NCBI RefSeq assembly: GCF_024763615.1
Contig: NC_077224.1
Span: forward strand, 60,026,712 to 60,090,711
Length of the DNA stretch: 64,000 nucleotides
Source: Phlebotomus papatasi
Lineage: Eukaryota; Arthropoda; Insecta; Diptera; Psychodidae
Direction: 5' to 3'
The notes beneath the pieces are model-generated. The model was not told the origin of the DNA, made no database searches, and saw only the letters and a list, made by a program, of their open reading frames with translations. The translations under genes and the position numbers were made by a program. Numbering within the stretch: the first letter of the stretch is position 1; each line of letters begins with the position of its first letter. Positions 24,401 through 36,400 of this stretch are shown here, in pieces.

Positions 24401-27400
24401 ATTTAAACCATCCTGTCGCATTGTGAAAATATTCAATGTCGAAATTTTTAAGCGCCAGAGGTCTTTCACATACGAATATTCTTAAAACCCTCATGAACAT
24501 CCCCTGGGAGCTTGGTGAAAGTCATATACTCTTTGGCCAAATATTGCGCATATCACTCACTGTCCTGTCCGTTTCCACCACAGGATAATATTCAATTAAA
24601 ACCATTAAAACCGTCACTTTTGCCACTGTACCATTTTTTTAAGCTCCTGACACAGTGTGTGGAAGCAAATGTTTTATTCAAATATTTGTTACTCTCCTCC
24701 TACACCATCGTAATTGAATTAGGATCACAAAAAAAAAACAGCCTAAACATTGACTTTCTGAAGAGAATTTTAAATAAGCCAACGACAAATAGGAAAGCAT
24801 CATTTTTGCGATGTGTTTTCGATTTACGTGATATTTCAAAGAAATGTCACATCAATTAATATTTATAATGGAGAATGTTTTGAATTATTTAGATGGTTCT
24901 TTACATTCTTTTGATAGCATTCTATTTATTGCAAAAATAAATTCTGTGACATTTTAATGAAAATTCCTTATCTATTATTCAGTCTGTTTTACTTATCAAA
25001 CGATTTTCAAATTTAGTTTTCAAATGTTTACATAAATTAGGACGTGCTCTTGTAAAGAAAAACATTTAACTTATTTATTAAAATACTCCAAATTCAGAAA
25101 CACAGCACAAAAAAACTCAATGTGAGCCAAGTTGAAATGCACACAAATTAGATTTGAAAATGAAGTTTTGGGAGATTAGATAAATTTATGAATTAATTTA
25201 GTTTTCTTATTCGAACCAAAATATCTTGGGTTTAAATGGTCTTAAAAGAAAATTATTATGCATAAGTACCCGTTTTTGTACTCTTCAATTTATCCTGAGA
25301 ACTTAATTTTATTGAGTATGAGGGACAGTGAAACACGGTATTGACCTTTGGCTCCTTTCTCCTTTTAATTTCTCAAGCCGACGTTTCGGAGGGGTTTTCC
25401 TCCTTCTTCAGGTCTACAATTTGCAATTTTTTTACAAAACATTAAGAATACACAATGAATTAAACAATAACTAAAATGATCGCGAGACTTACATAGAAAT
25501 TTTGGGGAAAAAATTAAACAAAATTTTTGTTGTTGGAGAAATTGTCTCTCGTGCAAAGTCCGAATTGTGCTCAGTGTAACGATTTTTGTGACAATTTTTT
25601 CCCCAAAATTTCTATGTAAGTCTCGCGATCATTTTAGTTATTGTTTAATTCATTGTGTATTCTTAATGTTTTGTAAAAAAATTGCAAATTGTAGACCTGA
25701 AGAAGGAGGAAAACCCCTCCGAAACGTCGGCTTGAGAAATTAAAAGGAGAAAGGAGCCAAAGGTCAAATCAGATTGTATGTTATTGATTTTGAAATTATT
25801 GAGATTTTAATTTGGTGTCCAGGAGTTAGCATAGAGTTCACAATTGCTGAACAATTAAGCTTTTCAATAAAGGCTTCAATGGTTGAACCAACAATGTACT
25901 GGATTCCTGAAGGAACCAAAATTATTTCTGGTCTTTTGGGTATAGTTTCAACACTGAAGTAGTCTACCCTATAATATCTGTTATTAAAAATAATTCAAAC
26001 GATTATATAACAACTAGTTCTCATTTCATTTGCTTAAAATATTTCAGAGATTTAATACACTAAATCCACTAGACAAGAACAAGATCAACTTATAGAGGAT
26101 TTTGTAATACAGAATCTACGGTTTGGTGTGTAGGCCTATAAAATTGAGACAAACGGGTAAAAATCAGGACTTTTTTTCATTTATTTTTTTTTCTAAAATA
26201 AAAGAAGACAAAATAAGATTCAAATCTACTTTACTTTCAGACTCAAGCCCTGACAATAATTGAAATAACAGATTTTTGTATTGATGAGTATTTCATGAGT
26301 CTGTCTCGACGAAAGTTTCTCGAATGTCAAAAAATAACACCAAAATTAATATTTTAATTCATTTCTAAACGTATTAAGAATAATTTTAGAGAGAACAATA
26401 GTGATAAAGTGCTTTTCGAAGTTCCAAAGGGAATCCAGAAAAAGCTGGTAACCAAAAACTGCAATTTATATTGGAAAAGCTAGAATTTTAGTTTAGGATT
26501 TTGGTGCTTATGGCTCCGGCACACGTTTTAGATCAGTAAAACTTCATTAAATCAAAATTCACATCTCTTTCTCTCTTAAACGTTTTGCGTATGTTTATCT
26601 CATTCGTTCGAACTTCAAATTCGACTGAGCTAAATTGAATTTGTTATGATGTGCAAAAGAAGAAGAAGAGTGCAAAAGAATGAAATAGACTGATGAAATA
26701 GATTTTGAGAAAGAAAAGGATGCGAATTTCGACTTTATGAAATTTTCCTGATCTAAAAGGTGTGCCGGAGCCATTGTATTCAACATGTTCACATATGTGA
26801 TACCGTTCTTTCAGTCGCTTATTTGTTCCTAGAGCGTGTCCCGGGATAATGCATATTATCGGGACCGAGAAAAACCACGCGAAACGGCATTATGCATACA
26901 GATATTTGCATACTTTCAGGAGACTTCTTTTGATTAAGTTACGAAAACTCCGTAAAATGTGCAAAATATTGTTGGCGTCCATTTCTCGGACTATTTTCAG
27001 CGCCAACGGTCAATTGACGCACTTCAGATTTACAGCCCCGAAAAAAACTACATACAGTGGCGGCCAAAATAATACAATCATTTTGCAAAGCTTATATTTT
27101 TTTAATTTTTGTATTTTTTCCCAATTTGTTGATATAATTCTGATGTAGATTTTTGAAATTATTAGAATCGTAAAATAATGCCCTAGACACACTTACGACT
27201 TAAGCCGAGAGACGACTTAGTGAAAATTTAGTTTAACCATTATTTCGGATATAATTACGCTAAGCCGTCTCTCGGCTAATCCTCAGGTCTGTCAATGCCC
27301 TAAGGGTTGTTTTGGCCGCTAGAGGTCTCTATTTTACACAGAATACGTCAATAGTGAAATTCTGTTTGGCCAAAAAAAATTGGAAAACTGTCATTTATGG

Positions 27401-30400
27401 TTTCTAAATATGGCTTTATTTAAACTTATGCGAATCATAGACCACATTCTTTCATTTAAATGAAAGTGGTCCTATCGTGTTTTTCAAACCTATATTTCAC
27501 TATTGATCTATTATGTGAAAAATAGAGACCTCTAGCGGCCAAAACAATATTTATTTGACGTAAGGGAATTATTTGAACATTTCTATATCAAAATTATTTC
27601 AACGAATTTTAATAAACAAAAATGCTAAAGGTAAAATAGTGGTCTTTGCGGAGCTGATTCTATTATTTTGGCCGACACTGTACATGTACATTTAGCTAAA
27701 GGTATTTTAAAAATGATTCCACAACTGAGCTCCTAATGGCAGGCAAAGATGCATAAATGTAATTTTCATAATCCCATCATATGCAGAATTCCGATATGCA
27801 TAATCCGGGGACCCCCTGTATTGTATATTTTAAATATATTACAGATCTATAATATTCTGAAAAATAACTTTTTTCACTTTAATTTGTGACTGTTATGACC
27901 GTCACGATCTTTCATTTGAACAATAAAAAAAATAAATGAAATAAAATTGATTAGAAAATGTTTTGTATATGGTTATCGCCAATTCAGAGTACAAGTAAAT
28001 TAAATATTTATTGTGCTATGTACAATTGTAGAATTATACAACAGAAAGGTTTTTTTACGGTGCCGGACAAAATCCTGAAAGTTAGAATTATAAGCCAAAA
28101 TAAACGATATTTATTATACAGACGATAATGTGCAGTATAATTTATTTCCCAAAACATCGAAAATTTCTCCCTGTCTCTAACAAGCACTGGTGCAAACGTA
28201 GAATTCGAAATTTTGGCTTTCGAGATTCTGGTATTCGGGATCGGGATTTTGGCTTTTAAGGATTTTCGAGATCGGGATTATTTTGGCTTTTCGCAATTTT
28301 GGCTTTCGGGATTTTGATCGGAACCCTCTCTCTCTAATCTTTAGAACAAGAGTATCGGCAATGCAACTTTCTTATCATTCTACATAATGCTTCTGGGGAA
28401 AAAATTAATTAGATCTTAGAGTAATTATTAATATTATTAAGAAAAATATAATATGTATTTAAATAGTTTACTCTTTGAAAATTTATAAATTCACTATAAA
28501 AGTAAAAAAGAGGGTTTAAGACAAATACTTTTATATTGGGGACTTAGGACAGTATTTTGAAATTTGCAGACATTTGTGTAGATCCCTAACACCGCTGCCT
28601 TAAAATTTTATATTTTACTTTACATGGATGTAGGTAAATTGGAAAAATTTTAACTTTGCTATTTATGGAAAGAAATGTTTAAAAATGTTGTAACTAATTA
28701 CTTTTACTTCTAGAACTCTACCGAGACAACAGTAATAAAAGTTTCTTCTCCCACTCTTAAAATTTTCACAAATTAATACTCTTCTGGTTCATATCAGTAC
28801 GAACCAGTGAATATAAAAAATGTATATGCAGACACAAGAAACTCTTATATTATGCACATGCAATTCCCAAACTCTTTGAGCACATGGTTTTCCTCCACAA
28901 TTTAAACATCAAAAAAACTCTATTAATTTGGGTAAATTATGCGAAACCTCTATGGGATACAGCAAATTATTCTACTTGTATTTTATATTTCCTTATTGCA
29001 AGGTATTTTTGCAATTTTTAATATCGATAAACTTCTCTTTAATACCCCGAAGCACAACTCTCTCAGAACATCTCATTCCGAGCTAATGGAACTAGTCCTG
29101 AGAGTCGGGTGTTATTCGTAGTGGTCTGAAGGCACTTTTTAATGTTTTGCATTTTGGGGAAAAATCGCTCCCCGGTTGCATTAAATACCATAAGAGACAA
29201 ATAAATTCTCAAGGCAATTTCTGTATTGTAGAATGTGCTTCGAAGATTAATATTTGTTATCATGTCATAATATAACATTAGTTCCTAGCTTAATCCACAA
29301 GGGAATGTTAGAAGAAATGATATAAAGGAGGTGGCAAAGCATTCTAATCTTACGAAAGCTTGAACTCCTGACCTGACTTAGATGCTATAACTCGAAAGTA
29401 GTTTCGCATCATTTACCCAGATTAATAAAGTGCATTAGAGGCTCTCTATGAAGCAAAGACTGCATAATTCTGTTTTAAAATTTGCTGTGCGCAACCGATT
29501 CCAACAGATTTATAAATCAAAAACATACTTTGTGGTTTACTTCGAAAACAGATTTAACGATTTAATACATCTTCGAAAACAATTCAAAGTCAAGTCAAAC
29601 TCCTGCCTGCACTCCAGAATCCCAAATAGGGCACAATTGGAGTCGGAAAATGAAGCTAAATCTCAAAGATCCAAAATTCGGAATGGGTTTAGATTCCGAA
29701 ACTCTAAAATCCCAAACAAAAAAAAATAAAAAAAACGTAAATAATAATTTTTAAATACCTAAAATGCCTAAAATCAATGTAATATTCTTAAGGAAAGGAA
29801 AAATTAAGAAATCACCAATTATTTTGGCATTTTCGGTTTGATATAAAAGGAGTTGTTCCAAGGGATAACTAATATTGAGACACCCTTGCCAATTGTACGA
29901 AAAACGCTTCCCGAAACCCGGGAAATGTTTCGCGAAAACCGAGAAATCCGATATACCCAAAAATTGCATCGCGAAACTAGAGAAACCCAAGAATTGCATC
30001 ATAAAACACAAGAAACCTAAGAATTGCATTTTGATACCTGAGAAACTTAAGGATTTCATTAAGAAACCCGAGGAAAGTGAGTGTTGATATCGCGGAACAC
30101 AAGAAATCCAAGAATTGCATCTGGAAATCCCAAGAAACCCAGTTCTTGCAGCGTGAAACTCGATAAACTCAAAAATTGCATCGCGAAATCCGAGAAACCC
30201 AGTTTTTGCATCGTAAAACCTGAGAAACCCAAAAACTGCGTCGTGAAACCCAAGAATTCCATCGCGAAACCCAAGAAACACAAGGTTTGCATCGCAAAAC
30301 TCGATAAATCCAAGAACGGCATCACGAAACCCGGGAAACTCAAGGATTACATCGCGAAATACTAGAAACCCATTTTTGCATCGCGAAACCAAAACTTCTT

Positions 30401-33400
30401 ATCAGAAAAAATTTGAATGAGTTGCCCCTTGAGTTATGATCACTTTTTTCAGTTTTTACTGCTTGAACTCTACGGAGAGAGCGGTATAATCCCTCGATTT
30501 TTTCACCCCTCCCCCAAATTTCCACCTCCCACCCCCCGGAAACCACTTTTGTCAAGAAATCTTCACGTTTCAGACGATTTGTGAGAAATGTCGTTACGTT
30601 GTTTGTCCGTCTGTCCGTCTGGCTGTCGCCAGCTTTAGAGGCCAAACAGTTAGAGATAGAGACTTGGGACCTTCGGGGGACCCCCCTCCATAATTCGACC
30701 CAATGATAGTTAACATGCCCCTCATTTTCCCCCCACCCCACCCCTTCCCCTCCAAAACTATGTTTTTTTTGGGATTGCTCGAAAACGCGTCGTGCGATTT
30801 TTTTTTCATTTTTAGATACGTTTTAGAGATTACCCAGGCAGACATTTCGTTCTTAGACGAAAATATCCTTGAATCATTCCTAATAACGGTGTTTCAAGGT
30901 CAAAGGTTAAAAGGCCACTAGAGTGCGCATTTATCAAGCAAATGGGGTCATGTTTGGGGTCGTTCGAAAGGTCTTGGAATTTCCGACAAAACGAAACCGG
31001 TTCCAATCGATTTTGAATCGGTAATGAGCCAGTTCATAACCGATAAAAAATTTTTATCTGAAGATCAATCCTATTACCTTTAAAAATCATTTTGGGGGTT
31101 CTTTTGAGAGATTTATGAATCGCTTCAAATCGGTTGAGAACCGGTAAACGGTAAATGTTGCGGAAGTACTTTTGCGATATAGCATCTAAGTCACGAGTTC
31201 GAGCATTTCGCAAAGCCTGGGATGCTTTGCCACTCCTTCTTACAAACCAATTTGAATTTGTTACTGATGAGATTTTGGCAATTCGGTATTTTATCCATTT
31301 GAAATTTTGGTTACCACCGGCTTCAAAATCCTGCAATTCCAAACTAAAGTTCTTTCTTTGAATTGATTGGTTCCTGTCACGACTGTTTGGCGGTTCTAGA
31401 ACACAGCGTCGATAATGCAGAAGCACTTCAGAGCAGTAAAGTTCTAAAAAAAACGTGCTCAATTCTAATTGCAAGACCACCATTATTATTTGATGTATTT
31501 TATGAAACTAAATTTCTTCTTTTGTTCTGAAAAAAAAAGTTCTATTGTCGGAAAATAGTGTTAGGGTAAAGTGGTACAAGTTGGACAATGGTACAATTTG
31601 TACAGGGCTTTTTGTCTTGATAAATTTAGTACTTCATTTTTATTTGTATATTTTTAATGCTTTAGTTTTATAATTTGGTTCCTTGTACTTAAAAACAAAT
31701 TTTGTACTGTACTTATCAAGAAAAAAGCCATGTCCAACTTGTACCGGCGAATTGTCCAACTTGTTACACTAATTCCAAATTATACCACTTTACCCTATAT
31801 AGCATTTGCTCATGGAGTTCATATGGCTTAATTTCCGGTTCTAACATGAGAATCCATGAATTGAATGGATAGTAACAGTTAAGCAGTTTTGTATGGTGAC
31901 AGCCGTGACAGCTGTAAATTCGACTTTTGGTTGACAATTAAATTTCAATTAAACTTTAGTATGATGACAAAGTTTGGCGATTGATTTTCCACTACATCAA
32001 GTATGGAAATTACTTGGACAAATCGAGTTCTAGGAATATCCGTGCTAAATTGGCTTTTAATAGAACACTTAACACCATAATGGTCAAATGTGGAGTTAAT
32101 TTTGTGCAATTACCGTGAATACGATTGATCATAGCCATAAAATGTTGAACAGGGCTCCAAGTAGCATCTCTCAACTTGATCTGCTGGCTTTGGTCCAGAG
32201 CACAGAGAATCATTGAGTGTGGCCATTGTCCTGGAAAATTCCAAATAGATCTTGCATCTGTAGAGCTTTTTTCTCGTTCCTTCGCCACAAGTAACACTGC
32301 ATGGTCCCCAATCAGTGTCCTTCACAAATCTACCAAAAAAAAGGAAGAAGAAAAATATTAGAGAGACCGAGACATTGTCGTTAAAACCAGAACTAAAGCT
32401 ATTCGTGATGAAGGATAAAAAGCTCTGCAAAAAAAAGGGTGAAAAAAATGTTCACCCCATATCGAGGTATCATTCTGTGGTTGAGGCGAAAACACCAAAA
32501 ATCACTTTTTCCCCATATAACTGTGGTGAAGAGGATGGGGTAAAAAATGTGAAGTAGGAAGTTGTTGGTTTTGTTGTGTATTCAAATCATGGGGTACATT
32601 TTTTTTGGGTGTCCTGGCCAAAGCGCTTAAACCCCTCTGTTGCGTGAACTACGAGTAGCCTGTGGAGTAGGGGGTTGAGGAGGTGGTAGGCTATAGTGAA
32701 ATATGTCAAAAGCATAATGATGAAATCTCCAACCCCATAATCGTGTCTATATGTCTCTCAATCAATCCCAACGACCCCCTCGGAAATGTTACGGGTATTT
32801 ATTTGCTTTGCCAATATACAATTGCGGGGGAACTTCCTCATTCATCCGGCTTGGAAATTGACATCCTACACCACCTCAATGAATCACCTCCTCACCCTTG
32901 ACGAATTGTATTTTATTTATAATTCCCCCCATTGAGAGAGAGGAAGAGCTTTTTTTTTGGTTCAATCCCCCACATCAATTTCAGATTTCATCCCCCAAGC
33001 ATTCGATTTTTGTACCCATCCCCCATGCAATAATCACGCGATTGACTGTCGCTGTTCAGCAATCACTCATACTGGGAGCTATAGGGAGCTTTCACTCTGC
33101 CATATGTTTTTGTTCACTCCATTTGATTGTAATGTGAAAAATAGCGAGATTCTGCCGCACTTTTTTTTTATTAATCAAAACCATCATCCATCTACAATAC
33201 CACGAAAATTCTGCATAGAAACCACATGATAAAAGAATACAAAAAAAACCGCTTCCCATGGGAAGGAAGGGAAGGAATATAAAATTGAACTTTCTGCACA
33301 TTTCTGCAGCATAATCCTTTTCTCTTTCCCTTGAATATTCATTTAATAATATCACCCAATCAATTTCCATCGCGAGCTTTCGGACACTGCTTTTGGATGA

Positions 33401-36400
33401 TGCGATAGATGGAATAAATGCAAATGTGGAATATTTTGCCACTTGAAATAATTGAAAAATGAAATGTCTGTGGAACAAAAAAAAAACCCCATCACAATAC
33501 AACCCCTACGATTGTGGACAAAAAATAAATAAATAAAATAAAATTAATTAATTCAGACAGAAGTGAATGTTGAGCTCATCTCAATGGGTGCTTTTTTTTA
33601 TCTTTTGTGTTGCTCCCCTGGGACAAACTTAATCGGCATTCATTTTGGGAGGTCCTTTTCATTACTTGCACCTCTTAACCCATTAGAGCTTGTCATAAAC
33701 AAATTTTATAATGATGTTTTTTTTGTTAATTTTCTTTGTTATAAATGAATGTGCCTCATGTGCTTTTATAAATAAATTAATTTGTTTGGATGGTGTGTAA
33801 ACCATACAAATTTTAAATGCTTTTCCGTCAATAGGATGTCCTTTTTTTTGTTATTTCTGAATGCTTGGCATCAGAAAAAATATGCACTAAATGTTTAGGG
33901 AAGGGGTTGGACAAGAACTCTATTTTCCAAACTTGTTTTTTTTTAAATAAAGAATAGAGAATCTCAGCTAAAACCGTGCTACCAATTTTGTAGAGTTTAT
34001 TCATTGATATTCATTTATACAGAGTGCTTTAGTGAAATTTATAAATGCAGAGTAAAAGCCAAGATTTAAAAAACAGTTTACAAAAAATTTCAATTATATA
34101 CCTTATATAAACGAGAGGAATGGAATAATTTTCAATTAAATATTATTGAAATTTTCATTTGAAAAACATTCTGCGTAAATATTTGCATTTATTAATTTTC
34201 CTTTCAGTTGAAATAATTAAATATCTTTGAATATGACAACGGGATAAACAGACTTTTGTAGAGCTGCGACTTTTTGGTCAGTAAAAAATAAAATTTGGTC
34301 AGCAAAAAATAAAATTTGGTCAGTAAAAAATCAAATGTGGTCAGCTAAAAATAAAATATGGTCAGTAAAATATTAAATATGGTCAGTGGAAAGCTATAAA
34401 GTCGGTAAAAAATTTAATTTGGACAATAAAAAGTCAAATTTGGCCAGTAAAAAATCAAATACGGTCAGTAAAAAATAAATTACGATCAGTAAAAATAAAA
34501 TATGATCAGTAAAAAGTAAAGAATCTGGTCAGTAAAAAATCAAATACGGTCAGTAAAAAATTAATTACGGTCAGTAAAAAAATATGGTCAGTAAAAAGTA
34601 AAGAATCTGGTCAGTAAAAAATCAAATTTTATGAGCGTATATTTTGGTCAGTAAAAAATCAAATTTGGTCAGTAAAAAAATATTATTTGGTCAGTATAAA
34701 ATATAATTTTGTCAGTAAAAAATCAAATTCGGTCGGAGAAAAGTCAAACTTGGTCGGAAAAAGTTAAATTTGATCAGTAAAAAATAAAATTTGGTTAGTA
34801 TAAAATAAAATTTGGTCAGTGAAAAATCAAATTCGGTCGGAGAAAAGTAAAATTTGGTCAGTAAGAAATTCAAATTTGTCAGGGAAAAATCAAAATTGAT
34901 CAGTAAAAAATGAAATTTGATCGGTAAAATATAAAAAATGGTCAGTAAAAAATAAAGAACCTGGTCAGTAAAAAATCTGTGCTTCGGGCAGTTATCTGTA
35001 TCGCCTGTTGAGGCAAAAGGAAATTTTCCGTGCTTTGGGAAGTAATTTGTACCGCCTATTTAGGCAAAGGGAAATTTTCTATGATTTGGAAAGTTATCAG
35101 TAGCACCTGTTTAATTTTGGTACAAAGTTTAGGAAAGACTAAATATGAAATACGAAATGGTAAAATACGAAGTTTACGCAATACGAAATGTGCCATACTT
35201 TTTATCCGGATATGCAAAGTTTTCACTTTTATTGATTTCCTTTTAGTTTTTTATTGATTAAATTATTATTCACTGATCATATTTAATTTTTTACTGAAAA
35301 AATTTAATTTATTACTGATTTTTTAAAGTTTTTTACTGACCATATTTTATTTTTTACTGACCGAATTTGATTTTTTACAGACCAATATTTTATGTTTTAC
35401 TGACCAATTTGAATTTTTTACTGACCAAAAAGATGTTGCCCTTTGGTAGCGGTAAAAAAAGTCTCGATTATTCCCTCTCCAAATTTAAGAGTAAATAAAG
35501 ATCTCCCTATCCTTATCTATTCTTTCTGTATCGGGTGGCTGTGCTACTGTGGAAACTGGTTCCCACAGGTGGGTTGCCTCTGTGAGACCAGTCAGAGTGG
35601 AACCGATCGTTGCGGAGATCGGTGGTATTCCAAAGAAGTTCCGGCCCTTCCCAAAATTTGCTTCCGCTTCCGCTACACTTTTCTGCGATTGTGAGATTTT
35701 AATTCACATTCAAAGAGAATTTAATAAATTTTCAGATGATTAAGTCGTTAAATTTCGCTTTTAGAAATATTTTTCAAAATTTTACTCTGTTTCAAAATTT
35801 TGCGCAATTTTTTTAAGGGCCACAAAGTAGATTTATTAATAAGCTAAAATGCTGTCGGACACCCTGGTGAACTTAGTCACAGTCACAACTTCTGAAATTA
35901 ATAGCCCCTCAACTTCAATCTTCTTTCTCTAATCTGATTTACCAGAAAAAATTCTATCACATGTGTCCTCGGAGGGATGTCACGACGTGTGAAAAATTCA
36001 ATGGTGAGGTCTTAACCTCAGAGCACTTACGTGGCTTCGCTGGGAGCACGTTGATCACTGGCTAGAGGCTCACTCTGGTAATCACTCTCGTGGGACGCGA
36101 ATGAGTCACGTCTTGAGGTGAGGGCTGCTGTTCTCGGTTCCAGGTAGTAGGGTTCATCTGCGTGATGGCCCTCCATATCATCTTCCACCTCTTCATCCTC
36201 ACCATCCTGCCGGAAGAAGGAGAAAGTTATTTGTATGGCATTCTCGAGTCAATACCCAGGAATAACAGTATGAGGCGCATTTTTCTCCCGTTTCCTCTCA
36301 TGTCTCACAGTGTCAAATGTCTTCTAAGCTACCAACATCAAGTTCCTTTAGAAATTCCCTGTCTCGCCTTTTGCCCACACCCTCCTCCAATGTATATATG

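Larger units (their letters stand above)
26829..27820 (-). mobile_element. CCCGG-ATTATGCA MITE, copy 3, split by later insertions
   Basis: The left part (CCGGGATAATGCATATTATC ... GCGAAACGGCATTATGCATA) and right part (ATGGCAGGCAAAGATGCATA ... GATATGCATAATCCGGGGAC) match the halves of the other copies. The middle is displaced by a 27054-27685 element. Confidence 0.65.
24257..32113 (-). other. intron e-f, 7.9 kb
   Basis: Holds a 31562-31797 MITE, a dispersed repeat around 30590-31000 with very C-rich text, a 30-bp tandem array (29890-30395), a nest of MITEs (26829-27820), a short CCCGAAA-type repeat block (28200-28320), and an inverted-repeat element with hammerhead-like motifs (25341-25767). 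24500-25340 and 28330-29300 show nothing recognisable. Confidence 0.8.

Noticed and set aside
29751..30392. 213-codon minus-strand open frame with FRDAILGF-like repeats as a gene
   Set aside because: It is a by-product of a 30-bp minisatellite; frames are open on the opposite strand too, and there is no domain or splice support.
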